From contig NZ_JARFML010000004.1 of NCBI RefSeq assembly GCF_029167105.1, positions 62,001-126,000 of the forward strand: a stretch of DNA of 64,000 nucleotides. Reading direction: 5' to 3'. Positions 46,865-55,086 of this stretch are shown here, in pieces. Position 1 is the stretch's first letter; the number at the start of each line of letters is the position of its first letter. Source of the DNA: Bradyrhizobium yuanmingense (GTDB lineage Bacteria > Pseudomonadota > Alphaproteobacteria > Rhizobiales > Xanthobacteraceae). The notes beneath the pieces were generated by a model. That model was not told the origin of the DNA. It ran no database searches and saw only the letters and a program-made list of their open reading frames with translations. Made by a program: the position numbers and the translations under genes.

Positions 46865-46934
46865 CTGGCAAGCTTCCGGCGGCGCCCGAACCGCGCCTGT
46901 AGGTGCGTTTACACCACGGCCGGAGGATGCGGCA

Positions 46935-46950
46935 ATTGACAATTGTCAAT
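46935..46950. promoter_or_regulatory. 16-bp perfect palindrome upstream of cycH (operator candidate)
   Basis: ATTGACAATTGTCAAT is a perfect 16-bp palindrome in otherwise GC-rich DNA, centred about 78 bp upstream of the cycH start. It contains TTGACA, so it could overlap a -35 element, though no convincing -10 was found at the right spacing. A dimeric regulator could bind it. Confidence 0.45.
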
Positions 46951-46995
46951 CGGCGCTACCCGCAGGTCGTCCCGAAAAGGTGAAAATCCAACGGC

Positions 46996-47265
46996 TTAGC
47001 CGATCTCGAAGTCGACACTTTGCGCGGCCTGCTCGCCGTGCCCGTCGAAGGCCTTCAGGAAGTATGTTCCCGGCTTGATTGCATCCGGCAATCTGATGCG
47101 CAGCGCTCCGACCGGAACCCGAGATGCAACCCTCGTGGCGGTTTCAGGCAGCTGCCGATCGCTGGCCTTCTCGACCAGCACCACCTTGGCTCCAACCATC
47201 AGCCGTTGATACTTGGCAACGATGACGCGGTTCTCAATTTCAATCGAGCTGATGACCGGTTTCAT
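46996..47265 (-). CDS. Conserved-looking small protein, unknown function
   Basis: An 89-residue protein without signal peptide or membrane segment. The alternating pattern (SSIEIENRVIVAKYQRLMVG, GALRIRLPDAIKPG, TYFLKAFDGHG) suggests a small beta-sandwich, perhaps a carbohydrate-binding or Ig-like fold. It has no cysteines. It is on the same strand as the cyc genes upstream of the palindrome. I cannot assign a function. Confidence 0.6.
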   Translation of the reverse strand: MKPVISSIEIENRVIVAKYQRLMVGAKVVLVEKASDRQLPETATRVASRVPVGALRIRLPDAIKPGTYFLKAFDGHGEQAAQSVDFEIG

Positions 47266-47362
47266 ACGCCTACAGATGGAATTTCCAGACTTGCACCGCG
47301 AAAGTACGGTGCGCCATCGGCGTCGTCAACTTCAAATTGTGATCAGGAAAAATGCGCGCCGA

Positions 47363-48763
47363 TCAGCCTGCGCGCGACGATTTGCGCTCGCCCGTGAGTG
47401 CATTTTCGGCGGCGCGGCTCATCAATGAGGCGTAATCGTCGCCGAACAGCACCTGGCAGAAGCGGATCGCGGCCTGCACCTGCTGCTGCCGATAGGTGCG
47501 GACCTTGTGATCGGCGGCGCGCAGCGACTGCACCAGCTGCTCGGTCGACCGTTCCACATATTGCTGGAGATCGGAAAAGGTACGCAGCGTCACCTCGTTG
47601 ATCGCAAGCTCGCTCGCATAGTTGCGGCACGTCGCGACGAAGTCGATCAGTGCCACCGTTTCCTCGACTTCGGTGCTGTCGATCCGCGCGCCCGGCGGAA
47701 TGTCCTTTTCGGGGCGCTGGCGCAGGATGCGGCGGACGCGGCCGGGAACGCTGTCGATCTCGGACTGCAGCGCATTGGAGATGTCGGCCCGGATCGAGGT
47801 CAGTTGCTTGCCCCAGGCCGAATCGTTGCGCAGGTCGAGTTCGGTGCGCAGTCCGCGCACGCCGTCGTGCAGCGTCTTGAGGTTGCCGGCGACATTGTCG
47901 AAATGGCCGCGCTTGATGTCCATGCGCAGGACCGCGGCGACGCAGGACAGATCATGCAGGGCCATCGTGACGGCCATACCGTAGGGCGTTGCCGCGACGC
48001 GGATCTCGTCATCGGACGCCGCCATCTTGACCGCAAGGCGGATGATCTGCCAGGGCGCGGTCATCCGCTGCACGACGATCGACAAGGCGAACGGCAGCAT
48101 CTGCGGCGTCTGAAGCGCCGGAATGTTGAGCGCCGACGTCACCGAGGCGATCTGGGAATCCCCGAAGGCCCGCAAGGTGCGCGGCAATTTCTCGTTCAAC
48201 GTCGCAATGGCGTCCCGGACCTGGAGCACCGCACCGATCGAATAGAGATCCTCGATCACGTTGGGCGGTCCGATCCGGGCCAGCGCCCGCGACTTGTCGC
48301 CGCCGCCCGGCCCCGTCAGCTCGAAGATGGCGTCCGCGGCCACCGACTGAAGCTTCTGGGCCAGGGCTTCGACCTGCCCAGCGCTGTCCGCCGGCATGCG
48401 CGCCAGCGCCGCCTCGAATTCGTTCACCTTGTCCGGTGCGCCGTCACGGCCAAGCCACTGCCAGATCGGCTGCAGCGAGGAGCGGCGAATCTGGCCGGCC
48501 CGGACAGGAGTGCCCGCTTCGACGAGGAACGGTTCCAACACCTGGAATAGGAGCCGCGACAGATCGTCCGTGCGCGGCGGCAAAGCCTCGTCGGCCTCGC
48601 TCTTGCGGACGATCTTGCGCAGCTGCTCGAGCACGAGGGTGGCCACCGCCGTGTCCTGGCCGCGCTCCAGCGCACGCTCGAACTCCCGCATCAGCAGCGC
48701 CTGCGACTGCGGCGGGAGCTGCGCGAGATATTCCCTCAGCCGCTCGATCGATGTCTGGCTCAT
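47363..48763 (-). CDS. Uncharacterised 466-residue protein between feuQ and cycH
   Basis: The ATG at 48763 starts MSQTSIERLREYLAQLPPQS; the longer frame upstream is not protein-like. The product is cytoplasmic, with no signal peptide or membrane segment, and is predicted mostly helical throughout (SQALLMREFERALERGQDTA, TFSDLQQYVERSTEQL). It ends in a basic tail. No catalytic motif is visible. It lies in a block I remember as conserved in rhizobia, which argues for a real function. The ribosome-binding site is weak (GGGCGC), so the start is less certain. Confidence 0.75.
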   Translation of the reverse strand: MSQTSIERLREYLAQLPPQSQALLMREFERALERGQDTAVATLVLEQLRKIVRKSEADEALPPRTDDLSRLLFQVLEPFLVEAGTPVRAGQIRRSSLQPIWQWLGRDGAPDKVNEFEAALARMPADSAGQVEALAQKLQSVAADAIFELTGPGGGDKSRALARIGPPNVIEDLYSIGAVLQVRDAIATLNEKLPRTLRAFGDSQIASVTSALNIPALQTPQMLPFALSIVVQRMTAPWQIIRLAVKMAASDDEIRVAATPYGMAVTMALHDLSCVAAVLRMDIKRGHFDNVAGNLKTLHDGVRGLRTELDLRNDSAWGKQLTSIRADISNALQSEIDSVPGRVRRILRQRPEKDIPPGARIDSTEVEETVALIDFVATCRNYASELAINEVTLRTFSDLQQYVERSTEQLVQSLRAADHKVRTYRQQQVQAAIRFCQVLFGDDYASLMSRAAENALTGERKSSRAG

Positions 48764-48924
48764 GCGCCCGGGTAATGCACGGTAAAATGGCGGACATGGG
48801 ATGGGTCCGGCGCGATCATAGGGGGTCCCCACTTAAGAAGCCGTTTAGGAAGCTGCCTTGAATGCCTCCCATGCTTCGCTGGAGGAGCCTCGGCCGCGCC
48901 GGAAATTGTCGTCGAAACAAGGGA

Positions 48925-50301
48925 TTATAGTCCGGGAAGAACCAGCTCGGCGCGCAGACCCCCAGTCGGGGCGCTGCCGAGCGAAAGGCTGCCGCCATAG
49001 AGGGCCGCGAGGTCGGTCACGATCGACAGCCCCAGTCCCGACCCGGGCTTGGACTCGTCGAGGCGTTGGCCGCGCCGGGCGACCTGGGCGCGCTCGGCTT
49101 CCGACAGGCCGCGGCCGTCGTCGTCGACGATGACCCGCAAACGCGGGCCGGCGCCGGCCCGCTGTGGCGGCTCGACGAGGGCATCAATGAGGACGCGGGA
49201 GGCCGCCCATTTGCAGGCGTTGTCGACGAGATTGCCGACCATCTCCTCAAGATCCTGCCGCTCGCCCCGGAACTTGGCGGATGGATCGGCCTTGGCCTCG
49301 ACCACGATGCCGCGGTCGCGATGGATCTTCTCCATGGTCCGCCGCAGCCCCTCGATGGCAGGCGCCACCTCCGTCACGGTCGCGACCACCGAGACCCGTG
49401 CCGCGATGCGGGCGCGCTCCAGATGATGGGCGACCTGGTCGCGCATCACATCCGCCTGCTCCATCACCTTCTCCGCGAACGGATCGGCGGCATGCGCGCT
49501 GGCTTCGTTGACGATGACCGAAAGCGGCGTCTTGATCGCATGAGCGAGGTTGCCGACATGGGTGCGCGCCCGCTCGACGATCTCGCGATTGGCATCGATC
49601 AGCGCGTTGGTCTCGCGCGCCAGCGGCGCGATCTCGACCGGGAATTCACCCTCGAGCCGTTCGGCCCGCCCGGAGCGGATGTCGGCGATCGCGTCCGAGA
49701 TGCGCTTGAGCGGTGCAAGGCCGAAGCGGACCTGGAACACGGTCGTCAGCAGCAGCACGATGCCGAGCGCAGTGAAGGTGCCGCCGAGATAGTAGTCGAA
49801 GCTGCGGGTCTCGTCGAAGATCTCGGCGTCGTCCCCGGCGACGCTGACCAGAAATTTGCCGTCGGCACCGAGATCGACCGGCCGTTCCACCATGCGCAGA
49901 TTCTGCCCTTCCGGCCCGTCGACATAGGCGAGGCGGATGCCGGCGGCGGTGAGCTCGGCACCCTCGTCTTCCAGCTTCGGCAGCTTCTTGTCCCAGAGCG
50001 AGCGCGAGGACCGTACCTCCGGCTTTTCGGTGTCGGTGCGCGTGATCTGCCAGTACCAGCCGGACAGCGGCAGGTCGAACAGGGGCTCGCCAAGCGACTG
50101 GAACTGGCGGTCCGGCGGCTCGTCGGGCGTTGCGACCTCGGCGATGAGGGTGCGCAAATAGAGATTGAGCCGGCGGTCGAAGGCGCGCTCGGTGGCGTCC
50201 TTGTAGACCGACGACAGCACCACGCCTGTGATGGCCAGGATCACCACGAGCCAGGCGGTCGCCGACAGGAACAGTCGGTTCGCAAGCGAGCTAGCGGCCA
50301 T
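48925..50301 (-). CDS. feuQ: Sensor histidine kinase FeuQ-like (PhoQ class)
   Basis: A membrane kinase of 458 residues. Two TM helices (about 12-32 and 174-190) bracket a periplasmic sensor domain of 140 residues (WYWQITRTDTEKPEVRSSRS). A HAMP region precedes HisKA with the phospho-accepting histidine at about 254 (NLAHAIKTPLSVI). The ATPase domain has NLVDNACKWA, DDDGRGLSEAER and GSGLGLSIV. The NLAHAIKTPL form is typical of PhoQ/FeuQ kinases. With FeuP it controls envelope and osmotic/iron-related genes in rhizobia, where the pair is essential or near-essential. It follows feuP by 109 bp. Confidence 0.85.
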   Translation of the reverse strand: MAASSLANRLFLSATAWLVVILAITGVVLSSVYKDATERAFDRRLNLYLRTLIAEVATPDEPPDRQFQSLGEPLFDLPLSGWYWQITRTDTEKPEVRSSRSLWDKKLPKLEDEGAELTAAGIRLAYVDGPEGQNLRMVERPVDLGADGKFLVSVAGDDAEIFDETRSFDYYLGGTFTALGIVLLLTTVFQVRFGLAPLKRISDAIADIRSGRAERLEGEFPVEIAPLARETNALIDANREIVERARTHVGNLAHAIKTPLSVIVNEASAHAADPFAEKVMEQADVMRDQVAHHLERARIAARVSVVATVTEVAPAIEGLRRTMEKIHRDRGIVVEAKADPSAKFRGERQDLEEMVGNLVDNACKWAASRVLIDALVEPPQRAGAGPRLRVIVDDDGRGLSEAERAQVARRGQRLDESKPGSGLGLSIVTDLAALYGGSLSLGSAPTGGLRAELVLPGL

Positions 50302-50410
50302 CGGAATGATCCCGGGCGGCGCAGGATGACAGGTGGTCGGACGTCATGACCGGACCAAGGGCCCTGTTCGGCCTCCCGTCAAGCCAAGATACTTCAAAGG
50401 CCGGAACGCC

Positions 50411-51085
50411 TCAGGCGCCCGGGGCCGGCGGCGGGGTCAGGAGATAGCCGAGGCCACGGACGGTCTGGATGATGTCGACGTCGAGCTTCTTGCGGATGCG
50501 GCCGACGAAGACCTCGATGGTGTTGGAGTCGCGGTCGAAATCCTGGTCGTAGAGATGCTCGACCAGCTCGGTGCGCGAGACCACCCGCCCCGAATGATGC
50601 ATCAAGTAGGCCAGAAGCCGATATTCGTGCGAGGTCATCTTGACGGGATTGCCCGACACGCTGACCCGGCCGGTTCGGGTATCGAGCGTCACCGGGCCGC
50701 ATGTCAATTCGCTCTGGGCATGGCCGGTGGAGCGGCGCAGCAGGGCGCGGATGCGCGCCAGCACCTCCTCCAGGTGGAACGGCTTTGCGACGTAGTCGTC
50801 GGCACCGGCATCGAAGCCCTGCACCTTGTCGCTCCAACGGTCGCGTGCGGTGAGGATCAGGACCGGCATGGTGCGGCCGTTGCGGCGCCAGGCTTCCAGC
50901 ACCGAGATGCCGTCCTTCTTCGGCAGGCCGATGTCGAGCACCACGGCGTCATACGGCTCGTTGTCCCCGAGATAGTGCCCCTCCTCCCCGTCGAAAGCCC
51001 GATCGACGACATAACCGGCGTCGGTCAGCGCCTTGGTGAGCTGGCGATTGAGATCGGGGTCGTCCTCAACAACGAGCAGGCGCAC
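50411..51085 (-). CDS. feuP: Response regulator FeuP-like (PhoP class)
   Basis: An OmpR-family regulator of 224 residues. I start it at the GTG at 51085, because MRLLVVEDD is the family N-terminus and GGAG lies about 6 nt upstream; the earlier start at 51145 would add a non-homologous leader. The receiver domain has phospho-acceptor Asp51 (VVLDIGLPKKDG) and lysine in VAKPFHL. The winged helix includes MTSHEYRLLAYLMHHSGR and VFVGRIRKKLDVDIIQTVRG. The kinase gene follows on the same strand. The proximal target is commonly the beta-glucan exporter gene in rhizobia, which is not in this window. Confidence 0.85.
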   Translation of the reverse strand: MRLLVVEDDPDLNRQLTKALTDAGYVVDRAFDGEEGHYLGDNEPYDAVVLDIGLPKKDGISVLEAWRRNGRTMPVLILTARDRWSDKVQGFDAGADDYVAKPFHLEEVLARIRALLRRSTGHAQSELTCGPVTLDTRTGRVSVSGNPVKMTSHEYRLLAYLMHHSGRVVSRTELVEHLYDQDFDRDSNTIEVFVGRIRKKLDVDIIQTVRGLGYLLTPPPAPGA

Positions 51086-51229
51086 GCTTCTCTCCAAGGA
51101 TAGGCTGCAAGAACAGGCGACATGAACACCGCCACAGATGAGCAATTCGGGCGTGAACTGAATATGAACGCAGGGAACCGGGCTACGTTACTTTTTGGTC
51201 ATATACGACCTGGCGCGCGCAAATGCGAC

Positions 51230-51274
51230 TGCGCCCACCATGGCGCCGGAGGAGCCGGCGGCATGGTGGGCGCA
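51230..51274. repeat. 45-nt near-perfect intergenic hairpin
   Basis: Two 20-nt arms, 51230-51249 and 51255-51274, pair at 19 of 20 positions around a 5-nt AGGAG loop; the outer 13 bp (TGCGCCCACCATG / CATGGTGGGCGCA) are perfect. It lies between feuP and the small membrane protein gene at 51327. No T tract follows on either strand, so it is not a standard terminator. It resembles dispersed palindromic elements of rhizobial genomes. Confidence 0.7.
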
Positions 51275-51326
51275 ACGTGCCGCATCGCGCGGCGAGCCGG
51301 AAGGTGCCGGCGTGCTGATCCGGCCG

Positions 51327-51482
51327 TCAGGTCCGGAAGAACACGGACCAGACGACGGCGAGGATCAGGATCGCAAGCCCGGTCGAGATGGCGAGCAGCG
51401 CCGCCACCGAAGGCCCGGGCTCGCCCTGGCGCGCCTCGGTCGGAGTTTCGACGATCCGGTTCTGCTCTCGCGTGGGTGCCAT
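51327..51482 (-). CDS. Small single-pass membrane protein
   Basis: A 51-residue protein starting at 51482 with GAGG shortly upstream. The first half is hydrophilic (MAPTREQNRIVETPTEARQG), the second a membrane segment (VAALLAISTGLAILILAVVW), giving a C-terminal anchor. No family is recognised. A second frame over 51365-51580 begins with protein-like sequence (MDRNIARDAALPRQFIAEEV) but soon turns Arg/Ser/Pro-rich; I regard it as a weaker alternative. Confidence 0.6.
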   Translation of the reverse strand: MAPTREQNRIVETPTEARQGEPGPSVAALLAISTGLAILILAVVWSVFFRT

Positions 51483-51711
51483 GGTGACCTCAATTTGTGG
51501 CCGTCGCGTCGGATGGCCGTGACCTCCTCGGCGATGAATTGCCGGGGCAACGCGGCATCTCGGGCGATGTTCCGGTCCATGGGCCCGCCCGGCAAACACG
51601 GCGCAGGCGGCGATTAACGCCGTTACAAGATTCCGCGCCGGCGGTTGCTATGATTCGCAACTGGGCGATGGTATCCTCAGGGCTTGTCCTCTGTTGCGTC
51701 TGGAGTAGCCC

Positions 51712-52713
51712 ATGGCCCCCCGCGCCAATTGGAAGGGTTTTCTGCGTCTGTCGCTCGTGACCTGCCCGGTCGCGCTCTATCCAGCCACTTCGGATACGGA
51801 GAAGGTTTCCTTCAACCAGATCAACCGCAAGACCGGCCACCGCATCAAGTATCTCAAGGTCGATGCCGAGACCGGCGACGAGGTGACCTCCGAGGACATC
51901 GTCAAGGGCTACAAGGTCGACACCGACACTTATATCGAGGTCACCAAGGACGAGCTGGACGACATCGCGCTCGATTCCACCCACACGATCGAGATCGACG
52001 AGTTCGTGCCCAAGGCCGACATCGACAACCGCTATCTGATCCGCCCCTACTACCTCGTGCCAGACGGCAAGGTCGGCCACGACGCCTATGCGGTGATCCG
52101 CGAGACCATCCGCAGCATGGACAAGGTCGCGATCGGCCGCGTGGTGCTGACCAACCGCGAGCACATTATCGCGCTGGAGCCGCTCGAGAACGGGCTGATG
52201 GGCACGCTGCTGCGCTATCCCTACGAGGTCCGCAGCGAAAAGGAATATTTCGACGACATCCAGGACGTGAAGCTGACGAGGGACATGCTCGACCTCGCCA
52301 AGCACATCGTCGAGAAGAAGTCCGGCGAGTTCGAGCCCGAGCTGTTCGAGGATCATTACGAGACCGCTCTGATCGATCTCATCAACAAGAAGCGCAGCGG
52401 CATGCCGATCACCGCCAAGGCCGCACCGAAGACCGGCGGCAATGTCATCAGCTTGATGGACGCGCTGAAGAAGAGCATCGCGAACGAGAAGGACGCGGCT
52501 CCCGCGGCGAAAGCCGTCAGGGACACGGCCAAGGAGACCGCCAAGGACACCAAGGCCAAGAAGCCGAAGAAGCGCGTCGAGGGCCAGCGCGAGATGCTGC
52601 TGCCGATATCAGGCAAGGGCGGCAAGGAAGCTGCGGCGAAGGCTGCGACCACGCCGAAGAAGGCCGCCGACAAGCCGGTGCGCGCGCCGGCGCGGGCAAA
52701 GAAGGTCGGCTAA
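51712..52713 (+). CDS. ku: Ku protein (non-homologous end joining)
   Basis: Bacterial Ku (333 residues) binds DNA double-strand ends and recruits LigD. The Ku core spans about 8-240: WKGFLRLSLVTCPVALYPAT at the N-terminus, DEFVPKADIDNRYLIRPYYL, and EHIIALEPLENGLMGTLLRY. The last 90 residues are a Lys/Ala-rich disordered tail (KAKKPKKRVEGQREM) typical of rhizobial Ku. The ATG has GGAG 7 nt upstream. LigD is not adjacent here. Rhizobia often carry several ku copies, so which one this is cannot be said. Confidence 0.96.
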   Translation: MAPRANWKGFLRLSLVTCPVALYPATSDTEKVSFNQINRKTGHRIKYLKVDAETGDEVTSEDIVKGYKVDTDTYIEVTKDELDDIALDSTHTIEIDEFVPKADIDNRYLIRPYYLVPDGKVGHDAYAVIRETIRSMDKVAIGRVVLTNREHIIALEPLENGLMGTLLRYPYEVRSEKEYFDDIQDVKLTRDMLDLAKHIVEKKSGEFEPELFEDHYETALIDLINKKRSGMPITAKAAPKTGGNVISLMDALKKSIANEKDAAPAAKAVRDTAKETAKDTKAKKPKKRVEGQREMLLPISGKGGKEAAAKAATTPKKAADKPVRAPARAKKVG

Positions 52714-52774
52714 CAGCGCACCACGCCCCGCGATCACGCCGTGATGTCTCTCCTCGCCGATCGGCCGGCCTGAC

Positions 52775-53011
52775 ATGCCCTGGTCGACGACGTTCGACGA
52801 CCCCGTCCGCCTGAGCAACAAGCGCAAGTTGTTCACGCTTCAAGAGGCCGCCGACTACATCATGGAGCTGCCCGAGGACGCCCAGCACGAGGCGCATTGG
52901 CAGACGGCGATCGAGACCTTGATCAATGCGGCCGAGACCGGCGGCGGCTGGGTGATGTTCGCCCGCATCGCGATGTTGCGGGCGCTGAATGCGGACGGCC
53001 GGCGCGGATGA
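52775..53011 (+). CDS. Small conserved-looking protein, unknown function
   Basis: A 78-residue, helical, cytoplasmic protein: FTLQEAADYIMELPEDAQHE, then HWQTAIETLINAAETGGGWV. I recall such short proteins next to ku or in scattered copies of Bradyrhizobium genomes but know no function. It lies 61 bp after ku on the same strand and may be co-transcribed with it. Confidence 0.6.
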   Translation: MPWSTTFDDPVRLSNKRKLFTLQEAADYIMELPEDAQHEAHWQTAIETLINAAETGGGWVMFARIAMLRALNADGRRG

Positions 53012-53269
53012 GCGCGATCGAGACATCCTTGCCCATTCGTTGACGAACAGGCTCAACAATCGGTTAAGCGGCCAAGCCAATGGGGCAATGCACCGGGCTG
53101 TCGGTTTGACTTCATTTGAACGGATCGACGGAACCCTAATTTAATAAATGCCGTCGTACGAGGTAAGGTGCAATCGCCGTGTTTTGGCGCGCACGAAGAT
53201 TTATTCGATCGATTTGCAAGTCCGATAACGACGCGACCATGCATCGGATCGGATGAACAGGAGTTGGCA

Positions 53270-53434
53270 ATGCGTCTGCTTAAGTCCTTCCTTGCCGATG
53301 AGAATGGCGCAACCGCAATCGAGTACGGCCTGATCGCCGCAGGGATCGCTCTGGCAATCGTGACCATCGTCAACAGCACGGGCGCTGCGCTGCTCAACAA
53401 CAAGTTCAACTCGGTCAGCACGGCGATGAAGTAA
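53270..53434 (+). CDS. Flp/Fap-type pilin
   Basis: A 54-residue type IVb pilin precursor. The prepilin peptidase site is after DENG (cut before ATAIEYGLIA), with the conserved Glu and Tyr at +5/+6 of the mature protein. One hydrophobic helix (GLIAAGIALAIVTIVNSTG) follows. AGGAG lies 6 nt before the ATG. No tad/cpa assembly genes are nearby, so it depends on a Tad system elsewhere, or acts alone. Confidence 0.92.
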   Translation: MRLLKSFLADENGATAIEYGLIAAGIALAIVTIVNSTGAALLNNKFNSVSTAMK

Positions 53435-53462
53435 CCGCCGGACAACGGCCTGCGCAGCGACT

Positions 53463-53481
53463 GCCCGCCGGACCGGCGGGC
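53463..53481. repeat. Perfect palindrome after the pilin gene
   Basis: GCCCGCCGG A CCGGCGGGC is a 19-nt palindrome 28 bp after the pilin stop. Without a T tract it may act as a 3' stabilising structure or weak terminator. Confidence 0.5.
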
Positions 53482-53556
53482 CATGATCTGGGTCAACAGT
53501 ATCCGGACGGCGGCGTCTAAGCATGGAGGTCGAACTCCCTGCCGCCGGCCCGTCCA

Positions 53557-55083
53557 ATGCATCCAGACCTTCCGCATTCCCAACTGAAGATCCGCCGCGT
53601 CCGCCTCGACACCGGCCGTGAGAACGTCGTCGTCGTCTCCAGGCGCTCCAAGGCGCTGCGCGCGGAGATCTTCCGCGGCTTCAGCCGCGTCGAGCTTCGT
53701 CAGGGCGGCAAGGTTCTACTGGCGACCCTGCTGATCACGGACGACGATTCGCTCGCGGCTCCCGACGAGATCGGCCTCTCCGAGCCTGCGTTCCGGCGCT
53801 TCGCCGAAGCGGTCGGAACGGAGGTCACGGTCAGGCCCGCCTCGCCTCCGGAGAGCCTGGAAGCGGTGCGTGCCAAGATCCGCGGACGAACTCTGAGTCA
53901 GGCCGAGATCGGCGCGATCATCAGCGACCTTGCCCATTATCGCTACTCCGACATGGAGATCGCCGCCTTCCTGATCGGATCGGCGAGCTTCATCACCAGC
54001 GACGAGCTGCTCGCCCTCACCGGGGCCATGGCGCAGGCCGGCACGCAATTGGTCTGGCCGACCCCGGTCGTCGTCGACAAGCATTGCATCGGCGGCATCC
54101 CCGGCAACCGCACCTCGATGGTGGTGGTGCCGATCGTCGCCGCGCATGGCCTGCCGATCCCGAAGACCTCCTCGCGCGCGATCACCTCGCCGGCGGGCAC
54201 CGCCGACACGATGGAGGTGCTGGCGCGGGTGAATATCGCCGTCGAGGAGATGAAGGCGATCGTCTCCTCCTGCAACGGCTGCCTGATCTGGGGCGGGCAC
54301 GTGAACCTGTCGCCGGCCGACGACGTGCTGATCTCGGTCGAGCGCCCGCTGAGCCTGGATACTCGCGAGCAGATGGTCGCCTCCATCATGTCCAAGAAGA
54401 TCGCGGCAGGCTCGACCCATCTGTTGATCGACATTCCGGTCGGGCCGACCGCGAAGGTCACCGGCAGCGTCGAGGCCATGCGGCTGCGAAAGCTGTTCGA
54501 ATTCGTCGGCGACCGCTTCGGCCGCACGGTCGAGGTGACCACGACCGACGGCAGCCAGCCGATCGGCAACGGCATCGGGCCGGTGCTGGAGGCCAACGAC
54601 GTCATGGCGGTGCTGGGCAACGACAAGGGTGCGCCGCGCGATCTGCGCGAGAAGTCGCTCCGGCTCGCCGCCCATCTGCTGGAATACGATCCCAAGCTGC
54701 GCGGCGGGGCCGGCTATGCCCGGGCGCGCGAACTGCTGGAGAGCGGCGCGGCACTGAAGCAGATGCAGAAGATCATCGACGCACAGGGCCCCTCGACATG
54801 CAGCAACGAGCTCGGACCGCTCAGCTTCGACGTCGAGGCGAGGCATGATGGCATCGTGTCCGCAATCGACTGCCTGCGTCTGAACCGCCTCGCCCGCACC
54901 GCCGGCGCGCCGCTCGACAAGGGCGCCGGCATCCGCTTGTTCAAGAAGATCGGCGACCGCGTCGAGCAAGGCGAGCCACTCTATCGCGTCTACACGTTCG
55001 GCCGGTCGGAGCACGACCTGGCGGCCAGCGCGACTGGAGGCGACAACGGCTATGCGATCAACGGCAAGCCCCCCGGAGCATGA
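53557..55083 (+). CDS. AMP/thymidine phosphorylase family protein
   Basis: A 508-residue enzyme of the long thymidine/AMP phosphorylase class, which splits a nucleoside or nucleotide with phosphate. An N-terminal domain of about 90 residues precedes the catalytic fold: [20 protein letters not shown] carries the phosphate/base site, with [18 protein letters not shown] and [20 protein letters not shown] in later domains. The N-terminal extension and length match the archaeal AMP phosphorylase-like subgroup rather than E. coli DeoA (about 440 residues). It lies 3 bp before a beta-CASP ribonuclease gene, so it may recycle nucleotides released from RNA. Confidence 0.88.
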   Translation: MHPDLPHSQLKIRRVRLDTGRENVVVVSRRSKALRAEIFRGFSRVELRQGGKVLLATLLITDDDSLAAPDEIGLSEPAFRRFAEAVGTEVTVRPASPPESLEAVRAKIRGRTLSQAEIGAIISDLAHYRYSDMEIAAFLIGSASFITSDELLALTGAMAQAGTQLVWPTPVVVDKHCIGGIPGNRTSMVVVPIVAAHGLPIPKTSSRAITSPAGTADTMEVLARVNIAVEEMKAIVSSCNGCLIWGGHVNLSPADDVLISVERPLSLDTREQMVASIMSKKIAAGSTHLLIDIPVGPTAKVTGSVEAMRLRKLFEFVGDRFGRTVEVTTTDGSQPIGNGIGPVLEANDVMAVLGNDKGAPRDLREKSLRLAAHLLEYDPKLRGGAGYARARELLESGAALKQMQKIIDAQGPSTCSNELGPLSFDVEARHDGIVSAIDCLRLNRLARTAGAPLDKGAGIRLFKKIGDRVEQGEPLYRVYTFGRSEHDLAASATGGDNGYAINGKPPGA

Positions 55084-55086
55084 CAG

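Noticed and set aside
51490..52356. Minus-strand frame of 288 codons opposite ku
   Set aside because: It is the reverse complement of a clearly functional Ku gene with shadow-type composition.
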